NCBI RefSeq assembly: GCF_002775205.1
Contig: NC_036460.1
Coordinates: forward strand, 24,136,751-24,200,750
Length of the DNA: 64,000 bases
Direction: 5' to 3'
From: Xiphophorus maculatus
Taxonomy: Eukaryota > Chordata > Actinopteri > Cyprinodontiformes > Poeciliidae
Part shown: piece after piece, positions 1-10,821 of the stretch
How the letters are laid out: each line of letters opens with the position of its first letter
Numbering within the stretch: the first letter of the stretch is position 1
Made by a program: the position numbers and the translations under genes
The notes under the pieces: model-generated
What the model saw: only the letters and a program-made list of their open reading frames with translations
What the model was told of the DNA's origin: nothing
Databases searched by the model: none

Positions 1-936
1 TGGTTGTGTGCGCTGCTTATTTCTAGTAAAACAGTGGACACAGGAGGACAGTTTTCATTCACAAATGTCTGTGTTTTTGACATCTAGCTTTGATTTCTAC
101 TCTCATAACAATCTGATCTGACAGTATTTCACCAAAACAGTGGTAAATGTTAAGTATTTACTTCAGCAGGTCTTTTCTATTCTGAAACAAACTTCCAGAA
201 AACTGGAAAACAGCTGAAACGCTGAGTTCCTTTAACTCAAGGCTAAAAACTCAAATGCTTAGAGTTGCCTTTAATTAATTACTGGAATATTAATCAAAAT
301 ATTTGATGTACATTTGCTTAATGATTTTGCTGATTGCATTTGACAAAATGTAATGTTAATTTTTTGTTTCATAATGGGTAACTGTATTTTGTTTTTATGG
401 TGTAGAGCACTTTGAACTGCCTTGTTGCTGAAATGTGCTCTTGAATTGACACACACAGGGAGAACATGCAACCACAACCACATAATGTACTGAATCGCAG
501 TTTGTCATCGTAGTATGAGTCTGTGCAATATCACAAATGCAACGGTCTCTAACAGTTGGTGTTTAACCTCTCAACCCATTAGAGGTTGAGATGCTAAAGC
601 ACATGGAAATTAGTGGTGATGCTGTTTAACGGTAGAAGGAAACAAAAGGCAGAAAAATGTGGACTGTCATAATCAGATTTGAGCATTTTCATAAAATTTC
701 TGCAGTGCTGTAATTTCTGAGAGCTGAAGTTTAGCTTTGGCATTAGCATTAGCAGGGCTCGAAAATGTAAAAATTAGTTGGAAATGTCGATATACCAATA
801 TGAGCTCAGACTCGTGGGAAACCGTGAATATTTGCAAATGTCTGAACCGTACCTCCTACTGTGTTTTGTTGTTGTTATGCAACCTAATTTTTATCTGGAG
901 CCATCTAATTTCTCCTCTGTGCTCTCACGTTTTCAG
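1..936 (+). other. ppm1l intron 1, downstream end
   Basis: AT-rich intron ending in a pyrimidine tract and AG at 935-936. I see no exon, RNA gene or recognisable repeat in it. Confidence 0.7.
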
Positions 937-3900
937 GCTGCTGCTGAGTTCGCCAAGACCCACCTGGCGGAGGCTCTGCGCAGGCAGCTACTGACCTACG
1001 AACGAGAGAGAGACCGAGACAGAGAAAAAGACAAGGACGAAAAAAAGGAGAAAGGAGGCTCCTCCTATCCGTCTATCCTGGAGCAGCAGATACTGACGTT
1101 AGACAGAGAAATGCTGGACAAACTCTCTGCCAACTACAACGAAGCAGGTCTGTATCTTAGTTGTACATTGGCTCATTAACTCTCAGTGATTTAAATGTGT
1201 GCGAAAAGTACATTCACCTGGAGAGGAGATGATAAAACTCAAGCGCATTAGGATGGATTCAAGCCATGTGTGCTGTTTGCCAAAGCAGATGTAATAAGAA
1301 AGAAATAACCAATCTTTTTAGCGTCTCTCGTAATGCTGCATTTAAAGCTGTATGTGCTACTTTAGTGTTTCACTTGACAGGAGTTGAATAGTGACTGTCA
1401 GCAGCCTGGGGTCTAGCTTATTCAGCTGTTTGAATAAAAGTTGATCTTCACAAAGCTTGTAGTAATTATCTCTGAAGGGATGGATGTGTAGAAGAAGGAG
1501 AATTGCGTGGGAGAGAGAGAGAGATAGGCGGAAACGGTTAAGGAACGGGTCAAACGGAGGGGTATGTATGTGGAAATGAGCATTGGGCTGTTAGGGCGAA
1601 TACAGTACCGTGGAAAATGACCACATTACAGAAGTCAAAATAAAGTGAGAAGAATATTCACGGCTTTCTCCAGTGTATTATGAGACTGGCGGGCTGCCAG
1701 GCTTTAGGATTTGACTGATTTATGTTATTTACTTGAATTGTGTTTCATTGAATTTCATTGTGTTTGCCTATTTAAAACTGTAGTTGGTGTTTAAGTAATG
1801 TCTGTAATGTAATAACACAGAATCACCTTCCTGTTAATACACAGAAACACCGTGGGCCGCTGGTGGGTGCCCCTACATTCGGGCTTAGCAATATTTCTGG
1901 GTAACACCCTGATGTTGGTTTACAAAGAGAAGATGGGAAAAAAAAAAGATAAAATCCAAAAGGAGCACGTCCAGTGGTTTATAAGTTCTATACATGCGCT
2001 GACATAACCAGCAGAAGTGAACGTTTAAAATGAGCTAAACTTGTAGCAAACTGGAATGTCTCTTAGGAAATTAGCTTGGAAAAAATGTGAACGTTGGATG
2101 GGACGTCTGAATGGTAGTGTGTAGCTCATTAAAACCTGCTGACATGTGACTCGTAAGTAAGTCAGTGAAAGGGGCCGCTTGTATGAAAGAGCCATTGAGC
2201 TTTCATATCCTCAAAATGAAGAGTCATATGATCCAGTAAAGACAATTAAAACGTGCACAGCCACAGCAGTCTGGAGATTCCTAGTACTACTGTTGCCGAA
2301 GATCCATTTTGCTCCAGTTGCAACTTCTTGGCAAAGACTCTCTGTCCTCTGTCCTTTTTTATATAGCATGTAGGTCAAAATAATATATTTAAATGTTATT
2401 TCTGATTGGCATATAAATTAAGATAATTTGCTCCTCAAACTAGCATAGCAAGCAGGAAACAGAAAAAAATTCTGAAAAGAAAGACCAAATGAACCGTCCA
2501 GCAGCCCCACGGTGGAGGACACTGCTGCTAAAAAAAACATAAGGACTGTGGGAACAAAAGAAAATTCTGTTGTGTAATTGATAGGTTTATTTTTGTCCTA
2601 ACCTGCAAAGAATCAGCCAGAGACAGAGGTTACTTTTCTTTTCTTTTCTGCAGAACAGGAGAATTGAAAGCAGACGCGTTGAATCGCTGTCAAACACTGT
2701 CTGGAATCAATTCTGCCAGATCTTTCTTTGCATTTCTCTTTATTGTATAGAAAAAGGAGGTTGGGCTTCTTCACACAGTCACACAGAGAATTGACCAGCC
2801 GTCTTTACATTCTGGAACCTTCTGTGGACATGCCCTTGTAAGGGCATGTGGCTGACCACAACTAATCAGTTACACATGGAGCTAATAACACATGAATGTT
2901 TTAACGTTTTTAGCTTCCAGGCAAACATCCTAAACAAAGTTAATAATATACTACAAAAGATTAATAAAGTACTACAAAAGAGAGAAGTTAAGTAAACATA
3001 AAAAAGAATAATAATATGAGAGTAATAATATAAAAAGAATAATATGAAAACATAACTTGTAAAATAAACTCATAAGTAAATGAACAGGAGGATAATTTTT
3101 CTAACAGTAATATAAAAAATTACATTTTCTTGTAATCAAAAGAGGGGCTTGGGATGAAAAATAGTATTTTCTGGTAATAAAGTCATAAAATATTGTCTGA
3201 TAGTAAAATTATTCACCACAAAACTCATAGTCATCTAAAATCAGAAGGTGTGAAGCAGCATTTATGCTTTATGAATGTAATAATTATCGAATAGTAATAA
3301 AAAACATTCTAAACGTTGTTTATTTACATACTTGGTAGCATTGTTTGTGAAGGGATTTCCCTTTTTTTGTTTTCCCTTTCTGATGCACATTAATAGTGTT
3401 TCTCTTTCAGAGTCACCCCATCACACTTACAACCCTGAATAAAGTCTACTAAGTCTGCTATCAAGGTTTTATGTTGCCCCTTTACTCTGATGGTCCTAAA
3501 TAAAGTTTTTAGGTCTATTGCCTGATAACCCAAAATAAAGAATATCATAGAAACAGGTTGTTCAGTGCATTGTGCTGTACAGAGTGTTGCCTTGTCCCAG
3601 TCCTGACCACCAAAAACATTGATAAAACTGACCTTTAAGTGGGGCTTGTTTTTTTTCTCTGCCTTTGATTCTATTTTCTCAAGAAAATCATACGTATCTG
3701 ATGATTGTTGGTACAATTTACTACAAGAGCGATTTTAATCTTTGTGTTTTGATTCCAGTGTTCTCTGATTGCATAAAAACAGAATATATTACTTTCCCCT
3801 CAGAGTGTTTGTTCAAACACTTCAGTGCTTCACACTTGAGCTTCTCTTTTTTTTTTCTGAGGCAGGAAATTATTCTATTTGTGCTCTGATCTGTGCATAT

Positions 3901-6900
3901 ATTTGCTTCAGAGCTTGTCCTAAAATGCACGTCGTTTGATGGAGGTTTTATCACATTTTTTAAAAAAAAATCTTTGTATACTTTGCTGAAGTTGAGCTGA
4001 ATGTTTTTAGCTCTTTCAGGGCTTTCCTCGTGATGGTGTTGAAGGTGATGCATGAGAGGGAAGGAATAATAAGGTTAAATATTTTTTAAAATCAGTTCAC
4101 ACCTCTGCAACCAACTAGCAAGCGAAATGGGATCGTAGCATCTGGGTGCACTTAACTAAATAACCACCAGCAGGTGTTACCAACTCTGTAAAACGGGGCA
4201 ATTTGCTGCTCTCTGGATCGTACAGGTGTTTAGCACAATGCCTGGAAGGACAAGTTGCTCCTGTTCATTAGTTTAGGAAAAAGCCAAATTATTTATTGCA
4301 TTAATGTTAACTAGGCCTGTCACGATAAACAATAAATCAATTAATCGTACGATAAATTAAAACTACCGACGTCATTTTAATTATCGGCATTATCGTCTCT
4401 TCCGGCCTTTTCCTCTTTCTGTTAATGACACTGAATGAAAAAAGGCTCAACTCCGGTTCTCTCCACTGACCCTCCCTTCCTCATTTCCTTAGTGTAAAGC
4501 CCAGCGGACAGGACACGATCTTAGAGCTGTCGGCCGATTGTCGGCCCATTTTCAAAACCTGACAGATCACACATTAGCCGACACAAATCCTAGGTATAAT
4601 GGTTCGATCGGGTTCGGTCCTGCCATGTGATGTCCAACAATGGGCACAAAATAATGGCTATAAGTTCAGTGAACTAATTTTAAAACCAGGCATTAATCAA
4701 TGCTTTACTACAATCTACCTGCAATGCATGTGGCTAGTGTCAGAGTAAAGTCCTGATTGAATGAAAATCATTAGAACCTATTTACTCACGTTAACTTACT
4801 GGTTTCGCTCCAACTCCTCCTCTTGTCATTTCTATATTCTTTGCATGTTGAATAAACATTAATGTTGTTTCCACGTATCATCTCCAATGTCCACTGGACT
4901 TCGGGTTGCGCCGTGTCAGCTGTTTGGGATTCCCCTCCGTAATTTCCCCTCAGAAAACGCTGAGGAGAATCTGCGCTTTCTGATTGGCTGCCTGTCACAT
5001 TCAACAGGCTGCATTAAGATCCCAGTCGGGAAAACCCCTGATTTAGATCGGAGCGGCAGCGACGATGATCTACCATAACACACCACACAATCTTAGAAAG
5101 ATCAACGTTTTAAGATTGTTGTAAGGGGAAAAATAGTAGCAAAAAATCGTGTAATGTGAACTATTGCATCATGTAGTCGATGTGCCCATCTTCTCTATTT
5201 AAATCTAATTATTACTGAAGGGCAACACAATATACAGACTTCATAATCTGCCCTCTTTTGGTTGAATGCAGTATTTATTTACACTTTGGCTTTATGTTTA
5301 GTTTTTTTTTCCAGTGCATTTTTTGCTAATGGAGACTGAGAATCCATTTTATTTTTGTTTTTGGTTGTTTTGTTTATTTTGTTTACCAGTTCCAGTGTTT
5401 AGTGTTCTTTTGAAAATAAAGTGTATCTAACTTTGGCAAGAAATCGCATGCATTATTACATCATTTTCAGCGTAAAAAGGTCTTCAAACAATATTATCGT
5501 TTATCGCAATAATTTTTGAGACAATTAATCGCTCAGCAAAATTTGCTATCGTGACAGGCCTAATGTTAACCCACATTTTCTTTTTTAACATCGTTTCAGT
5601 CAGCACTGTGTCTCCACTAACCATGAGATGAAGTCATTTGGGATTGCAACACATTGATATAGGGATGGGCTATAAGTTGATTTTAGAAATTCAATTACAT
5701 TTTTTGTTTTTGAAGATTATTTTTTTTCCTTACTAATGGGTGTCCATAGTTCATAGAGTGATGTCAGCATTCCCAAGGCCCACCATCTTGTTTGACATGC
5801 ATGTTTTACAGCTTCTATTTATCTGGACTTTGAATTCAGGTCAACTCTATGATGAAATATAAGAGTCAAGCTTAAAATGTTTTCCTTTTATTTTAATTAC
5901 TAGAATAAAGTTAGAATATTGCAAGAATACAGTCGTAGTAATACGAGAGTAAAGTTGTGTGACAATAAGTTGAAATAATAGGAGAATAAAGATTTAATAT
6001 TACCAGTATTAATAGCAGTTGTAGTAGTAGTAAAATAAAGTTGTTTTTTTTGTAAGAATTCCAACCTGAAAAATAACAATTAATTATCCAAGTTTCTTTT
6101 CCAAATGAAACAACTTTTTTCTCATAATTTTAAAGTGTTCTTTCAGTAAAATTGCTTCTTTATTCTGCTAATATTTTGACTTTATTCTTCTAATTAAAAA
6201 AAAAATGCTCCTAGCCTACTCTCAGAAGAGACGATTGAAATAAAAGCCACTTTTTCAATGTTTTTCCCGACATTTGTAATTTTATTTTTAAAAAAGCGGG
6301 AAAAAAAATATTAAAATTGGTATGAAAAAATTGGAGATTGATTCTAATTCTAGGTAAAACAAAACCTTACTCTAAATTGGTGAAATACTTTCTTTTTTTT
6401 TTGAACCATTGAAAGTGAGTTGCAGTTTTTTAGGTCACCACTTCTTATTTTTCAGCCCATTAGCAGGACATAAACGGAGCAGCCTGTCAGAGATGGTCAA
6501 CTCCAAATAAATGACCACAGTGATGCAAATTGGAGTGAAAGCCAAACTGTTGAGGAGATGTTAATCTGGCTGGAGTGCTGAGGGTTTTCCTGTCCAAGCT
6601 AAGCTAATTATTGACATGAGCACTGGGTGCACAGGGACCTTGGTGCCATTCTAATAGGGGAATACTCGATGTATGCTGGGCATGGCTGAGCTAATTGGGG
6701 AAGGGTGTGCTCGCAAAGCACCTCAGTCTATTATCTCTATCACCATGGGAACTAGATAAGGATAATTAGCTGGACAGCAAGGCACCATGCTGCTTCAGCT
6801 ATAAGTCAGTGCAGCAGGATTAAGGATGCATACGATGATGAGCCTAAAAGAAACATCAATATTCAGCAAGTCATTTAAATTTTGTGGCATCAGCAACTCC

Positions 6901-9900
6901 ATCAGTCAGTGTAATTTTCCTCTTGGCTTCCTTGTCACTGCTTTATCTCTGCTTTTATTTAATTTATCGCATTCTACTCACTTGAATCTAAGATAAATAA
7001 CGTAATTATCACAGTTTTGCTTCTTTTTTTCTTTAAAGAATTGCCATTTAAGCAACCATCCCCTCTTCCTGTGCTCTGTCATTTGGTTTTATCTGCATCC
7101 GCTGCTGCCTGTTATCTCGTCTCATTGCTTTCAGCTTCAAGTCAACTGACTCTCAGAATATAGATTGTAATACAGGGAGCTAAACCTTAAAATGTCCCCA
7201 TTTTACCACATTAGAACAACGGTCTTTGATTTATTTTATGGGGATTTTATGTGATAGACAAAGATAATAAACGAAGATGTTAACTTCTTAAAGGGACATT
7301 ATTATTTAAAATCAATTTTGTTGAGCTTTACATCATGTTATAATGTTATTTCCTCATCAAAAACATGCCTGGAGTGTTGCCTTGATTCTTTCATTTATGT
7401 CTGAGAAATCCTTTAATCTCCTGTGGCAACCATTCAGGATGCAGCTCCTCCTCAGAGCTGCAATTTCTGAGTTTCCACTTCAACTCCCCTACTTGGTTCC
7501 TTCAGACTAGCCAGCAGGAATTAGCAAACACTTGGTAAAACTGCCAATAATGAGCTCATCTACTGAGCTCATTATACGAGCTACTTCTCTCTGAAATGCT
7601 TGTAAAATTGTTTTTAAATGGTTAATAGAGGAGCCATGTTGTGATGACTTCTTGAAGGTGGAGCTTCAGAAAGAGCTGTAGTTTTTAAAGGGACAGAGAC
7701 CCTATTTCAAGGCGATAAATTAAGTCAAATTTCTTTTAAGTCGTATATGATATATAAAACCTTTTTATTACAAAAAGGTAATAAAAAGGACTTGATTGCT
7801 CTGTAAAATGGCACTATGTGCCTGGAAAATACATAATACCGCCCCTTTGAATTGTTGGAATATTTTCTTCCTCCTGCATTTTGTTCAGATCCTGGGTGTG
7901 ACTGCTGCTGTTTGTTTTCATTCTCCCCATCTTTCTCTGTCTGGGTGGTCCAGCCCCATGTGCTGGGACCCCCTGCTTTCATCCCTTATTCTTTTCACCC
8001 CTCGCCCACTCTCCAGCTTTGCCTTCAGTCAGAGTGTGAGCACATGGCCAAATGGGCAGATCTGTTCTGTCCCTACAGGACTTTGGATCTAATACAGCAG
8101 CCCTCAGATTCTGAGCCTACACTCAGATTCTGCTTGGCTGGGAAGCTAAACAAAGAGAGGAAGGAGAAACAAAAGTATTTTGGACTTTTGTAAGGCGGAG
8201 GTGTTACTTGACCACCTCTTGACTTGTTCTTCCATTCTTTTATGTGCTTTATTATCTTTATTTTATTTTTCTAGCTTATTTTCCAGTTTTATCTGACTCT
8301 GGTTATCATATTTGTTTCACATAGACAGGGTCTTAAAAAGTCTTAAATTCATGTATTTAAAATGATGGCCTTAAAATGTTGTTTTTAAAAAGTTTGCTTT
8401 AAATAAGTGAATCACCGGTCTTAAATTTTGTCTTATAGTATATTGGTTTTTTGTTTTTTTTAATAAATATGTCTTTGTCTCTATTTTTTTTTTCTCTCGC
8501 AAAACTTTTCTGTCAGGCATAAATTTTTGATGCACGCAGACATTTACATTTCTAGGCTTTGGACGGTTGAGGCTGTTACTAACTAACTGCTAGCATGCCC
8601 TTGGTAGCTTTCTAGCTAGTTAGCTAGCTAAACCTTACAAGCTAGCTCGCTAGCTAACTATAGCAAGGGCTTGTCTGAGTGTACTCACTCCGTCTGAGGC
8701 TAGCTAGCTAGGTTTTTTGCATCTATCATGAGTAAGTGCAAATTTACTGCCTGTTGACTGAACAAAGTTTGTATATTTTTGTGGAAATTTTGGTCTTAGA
8801 AAGGCCTTAAAAGGTCTTAAATTTGAGTTGGTGAAAGCTGCTGAAGAAAGCTAGATTATCTTGTAGTTAAACAGCCAGTCATTAATATTCTGCAGTTAAA
8901 TGGTTCCTGGGCTTTCCCTAATCTTCAGGGTAAAATGATCCATCCCCAAGTAGGTTTAACAAAATCCACACTCTGGTATTAATGCCATGTCAGTTTCTCA
9001 GCTTCACTTTGCCAAAATTGAAATCTCTCGGCAACAGTTTGATGGACAGCTTGGAAAATTTTGCAGACATATTTCCTCTCCTGAGGACAAGTCTTACACG
9101 CTCCCGACTGTGATCTTATGACATTTTCCCTAACATGTAATATTTTGAGAAAGAAAATTGCGATATTCTCATCCTCCTCTACGTTTTCATTTTCCTGTCC
9201 TTCCTCCGCTGCAGGCACTACTTGTCTGGTGGCTCTGCTGTCGGATAAGGAGTTGATAGTGGCCAACGTCGGAGACTCCCGGGGGGTTCTGTGCGATAAA
9301 GACGGCAATGCCATTCCTCTGTCACATGACCACAAACCTTACCAGCTCAAGGAACGCAAGAGGATCAAGAAGGCCGGTGAGAAAGCTTGACCATGGCACA
9401 GACGAGTTTATTTTCTGGAAAAAAGCATAAATATATAGTTATTCATATCAAATACTGAGAATCATGATCCAGGTAAATATTATTTCTGGTGTATGAAGGC
9501 ATGTATGGATGCTTGTTACAGATTGTCAGATTGATTTGGGAAAGCTCAACAGCTCCATCTAATGTTTGAGTTGTGCCCTGTAAAAACATCAGGCCCTGCT
9601 GTGAAATGCTCCTGTGCAAACCTCACTCCAGAATAAATTCCCACCAATAAATTTATGAAGAAAGGGAAGTGCTGTTTCGAATAATATTGAAAGGTTAAAC
9701 TGGGAGTCTTCCAATTCGGGCCTGTTAATTTTAATTTTAGTTTCAACACACCTGAGTCAAATAATCGGGTCAGTAGCAGGACTCTGGAGAACTTGGCTGC
9801 ATACTGAGGAGGTCATTCGGCTATTTGAGTCGGATTTTAAAATTAATTATTAAAGTAATGAACGTGAAAATAAAAAAAGATGGGCGAAACTTTAATATTC

Positions 9901-10821
9901 TAACGTATAAACATAATAAAATTTTACTTATCTGTCCTAAAGAGGAATTTTATTATAAGAAAAAGGGGGTTTGTGTTCAGATGGATATTTTGCCAAACCA
10001 GTTGCTGTCGGGAATAAAAAGGGTTTTATGACCAAGTTTGGAAACGTCCATCTTATGTGCTTATTTTTAGAGCTGCTCCCTTTTTTCAGATCCCAAAGCT
10101 ATAGACGAGGTCCAGCCGTTTCACCAGGATATGACATGAACTGAAACGTATCCAACGCAAACACTTCTGAGAGTTAAAACAACTATTATGTTTGGACTTA
10201 AAGAGGAACAATCAAGAGTCAGCGTGCAGCTTCAGATATTACAGCTAGAAACTAGAGATCAGGTCTGAAATCTTGATGTGGATGAACTCTGACCTGAACC
10301 TTCAGAGCCACATAAAGACACTTACAAAGTCAGCCTTCTGTCACCTGAAGATCATTTCCAGGATTAGAGAATCAATGTACCAACAAGATCTTTGTGCTCT
10401 TCTTCTTCACTTTTCTGACAGTCACTCCAACACTCTTAACTGTACCAATTTTTTTTTTTTCGCTGGATCCTCCACAGGCGGTTTCATCAGCTTCAACGGT
10501 TCGTGGCGTGTCCAGGGCATCCTCGCCATGTCCCGCTCTCTGGGCGACTATCCGCTGAAAAACCTCAACGTGATCGTCCCCGACCCCGACATCATGTCCT
10601 TTGACCTCAACAAGCTGCAGCCAGAGTTCATGATCCTGGCCTCGGATGGCCTGTGGGACACCTTCAGCAACGAGGAGGCAGTCCGCTTCATCAGGGAGCG
10701 ACTGGACGAGCCGCACTTCGGAGCCAAGAGCATTGTCCTCCAGTCCTTCTACCGCGGCTGCCCCGACAACATCACCGTCATGGTGGTCAAGTTTAAAGGC
10801 AAGACGGGTGAAAAAAAGTAA
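937..10821 (+). CDS. ppm1l: Protein phosphatase 1L (PP2C family), 3' three coding exons, 5' partial
   Basis: Metal-dependent Ser/Thr phosphatase; the mammalian protein is anchored in the ER membrane and dampens stress-kinase signalling (family knowledge). Coding exons: 937-1147, 9215-9376, 10478-10821 (stop TAA 10819-10821), all with AG/GT borders and matching phases. The exons encode AEFAKTHLAEAL and LEQQILTLDREMLDKL, then VANVGDSRG and LSHDHKPYQLKERKRIK, then GSWRVQGILAMSRSLGDYPL, LASDGLWD and CPDNITVMVVKF. The Asp of SDGLWD and of CPDN are the usual PP2C metal ligands. The first exon, with the membrane anchor and the DGHGG motif, must lie left of the window. Odd point: exon 937-1147 has a purine-rich, highly charged stretch (RERDRDREKDKDEKKEKGG, about 1003-1062) that looks longer than the same place in mammalian PPM1L. 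Synteny with arl14 and kpna4 supports PPM1L over its paralogue PPM1K or PPM1A. Confidence 0.95.
1148..4303 (+). other. ppm1l intron 2, left part
   Basis: Intron 1148-9214 begins with donor GTCTGT. This left part is AT-rich, with a short GA run near 1509-1524 and a very AT-rich stretch at 2930-3320. An open frame of 108 codons runs on the minus strand at 3390-3716, but I do not recognise it and it has no exon-like signals. Nothing else is supported. Confidence 0.5.
4312..5562. mobile_element. Non-autonomous hAT transposon with intact ends and 8-bp target duplication
   Basis: The element starts with TAGGCCTGTCACGATA at 4312 and ends with its exact reverse complement at 5562. It is flanked by the 8-bp direct repeat ATGTTAAC at 4304-4311 and 5563-5570. 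An 8-bp duplication and short terminal inverted repeats are the mark of the hAT superfamily. Below the terminal repeats, further subterminal stretches rich in CGATAA/TTATCG are also inverted relative to each other. The 1251 bp contain no transposase reading frame, so it would have been moved in trans. The perfect duplication and ends suggest a fairly young insertion in ppm1l intron 2. Confidence 0.9.
5571..7287 (+). other. ppm1l intron 2, middle part
   Basis: AT-rich intron sequence with several AATAAAG-rich stretches (5890-6060) and poly(A)/poly(T) runs. No gene or clear repeat boundary is seen. Confidence 0.5.
7288..7852. mobile_element. MITE-like repeat with TTAAAGGG-type ends
   Basis: The left end reads TTAAAGGGACATTATTA and the right end ATAATACCGCCCCTTTGAA, which are imperfect inverted copies of each other. 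The body (ATCATGTTATAATGT, GCCTGGAGTGTTG, GGAGCTTCAGAAAGAGC, TTTAAAGGGACAGAGACCC) is of a kind I know as a common dispersed repeat in fish genomes. No coding capacity is seen. Superfamily not decided; target duplication unclear. Confidence 0.55.
8326..8845 (+). mobile_element. GTCTTAAAA MITE family, copy 1
   Basis: Begins CAGGGTCTTAAAAAGTCTT and ends with the AAAAGGTCTTAAATTTGAG / TTGGTGAAAGCTGCTG block. The interior holds a cluster of overlapping GCTAGC palindromes (8588-8710). It shares both ends and interior with copies near 24428, 25416, 27428, and inverted copies near 48138 and 54775. The best ends (CAGGGTTcCTGC ... GCAtaAACCCTG) are inverted repeats, hAT-like. Confidence 0.7.
10200..10440 (+). 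mobile_element. LINE reverse transcriptase fragment (relic)
   Basis: Within ppm1l intron 3 a + frame reads MNSDLNLQSHIKTLTKSAF then HLKIISRIRESM. This is the typical C-terminal part of a non-LTR retrotransposon reverse transcriptase (pattern xDSDLxFxxHIxxxxKSAFxHLRxIxRIR). It is short and has no intact flanks, so it is a dead fragment. The exact clade (Rex1, L2 or a relative) cannot be told. Confidence 0.6.

Noticed and set aside
3390-3716. 108-residue minus-strand open frame in ppm1l intron 2
   Set aside because: No recognised domain, start context or splice partners; probably chance or an old repeat.
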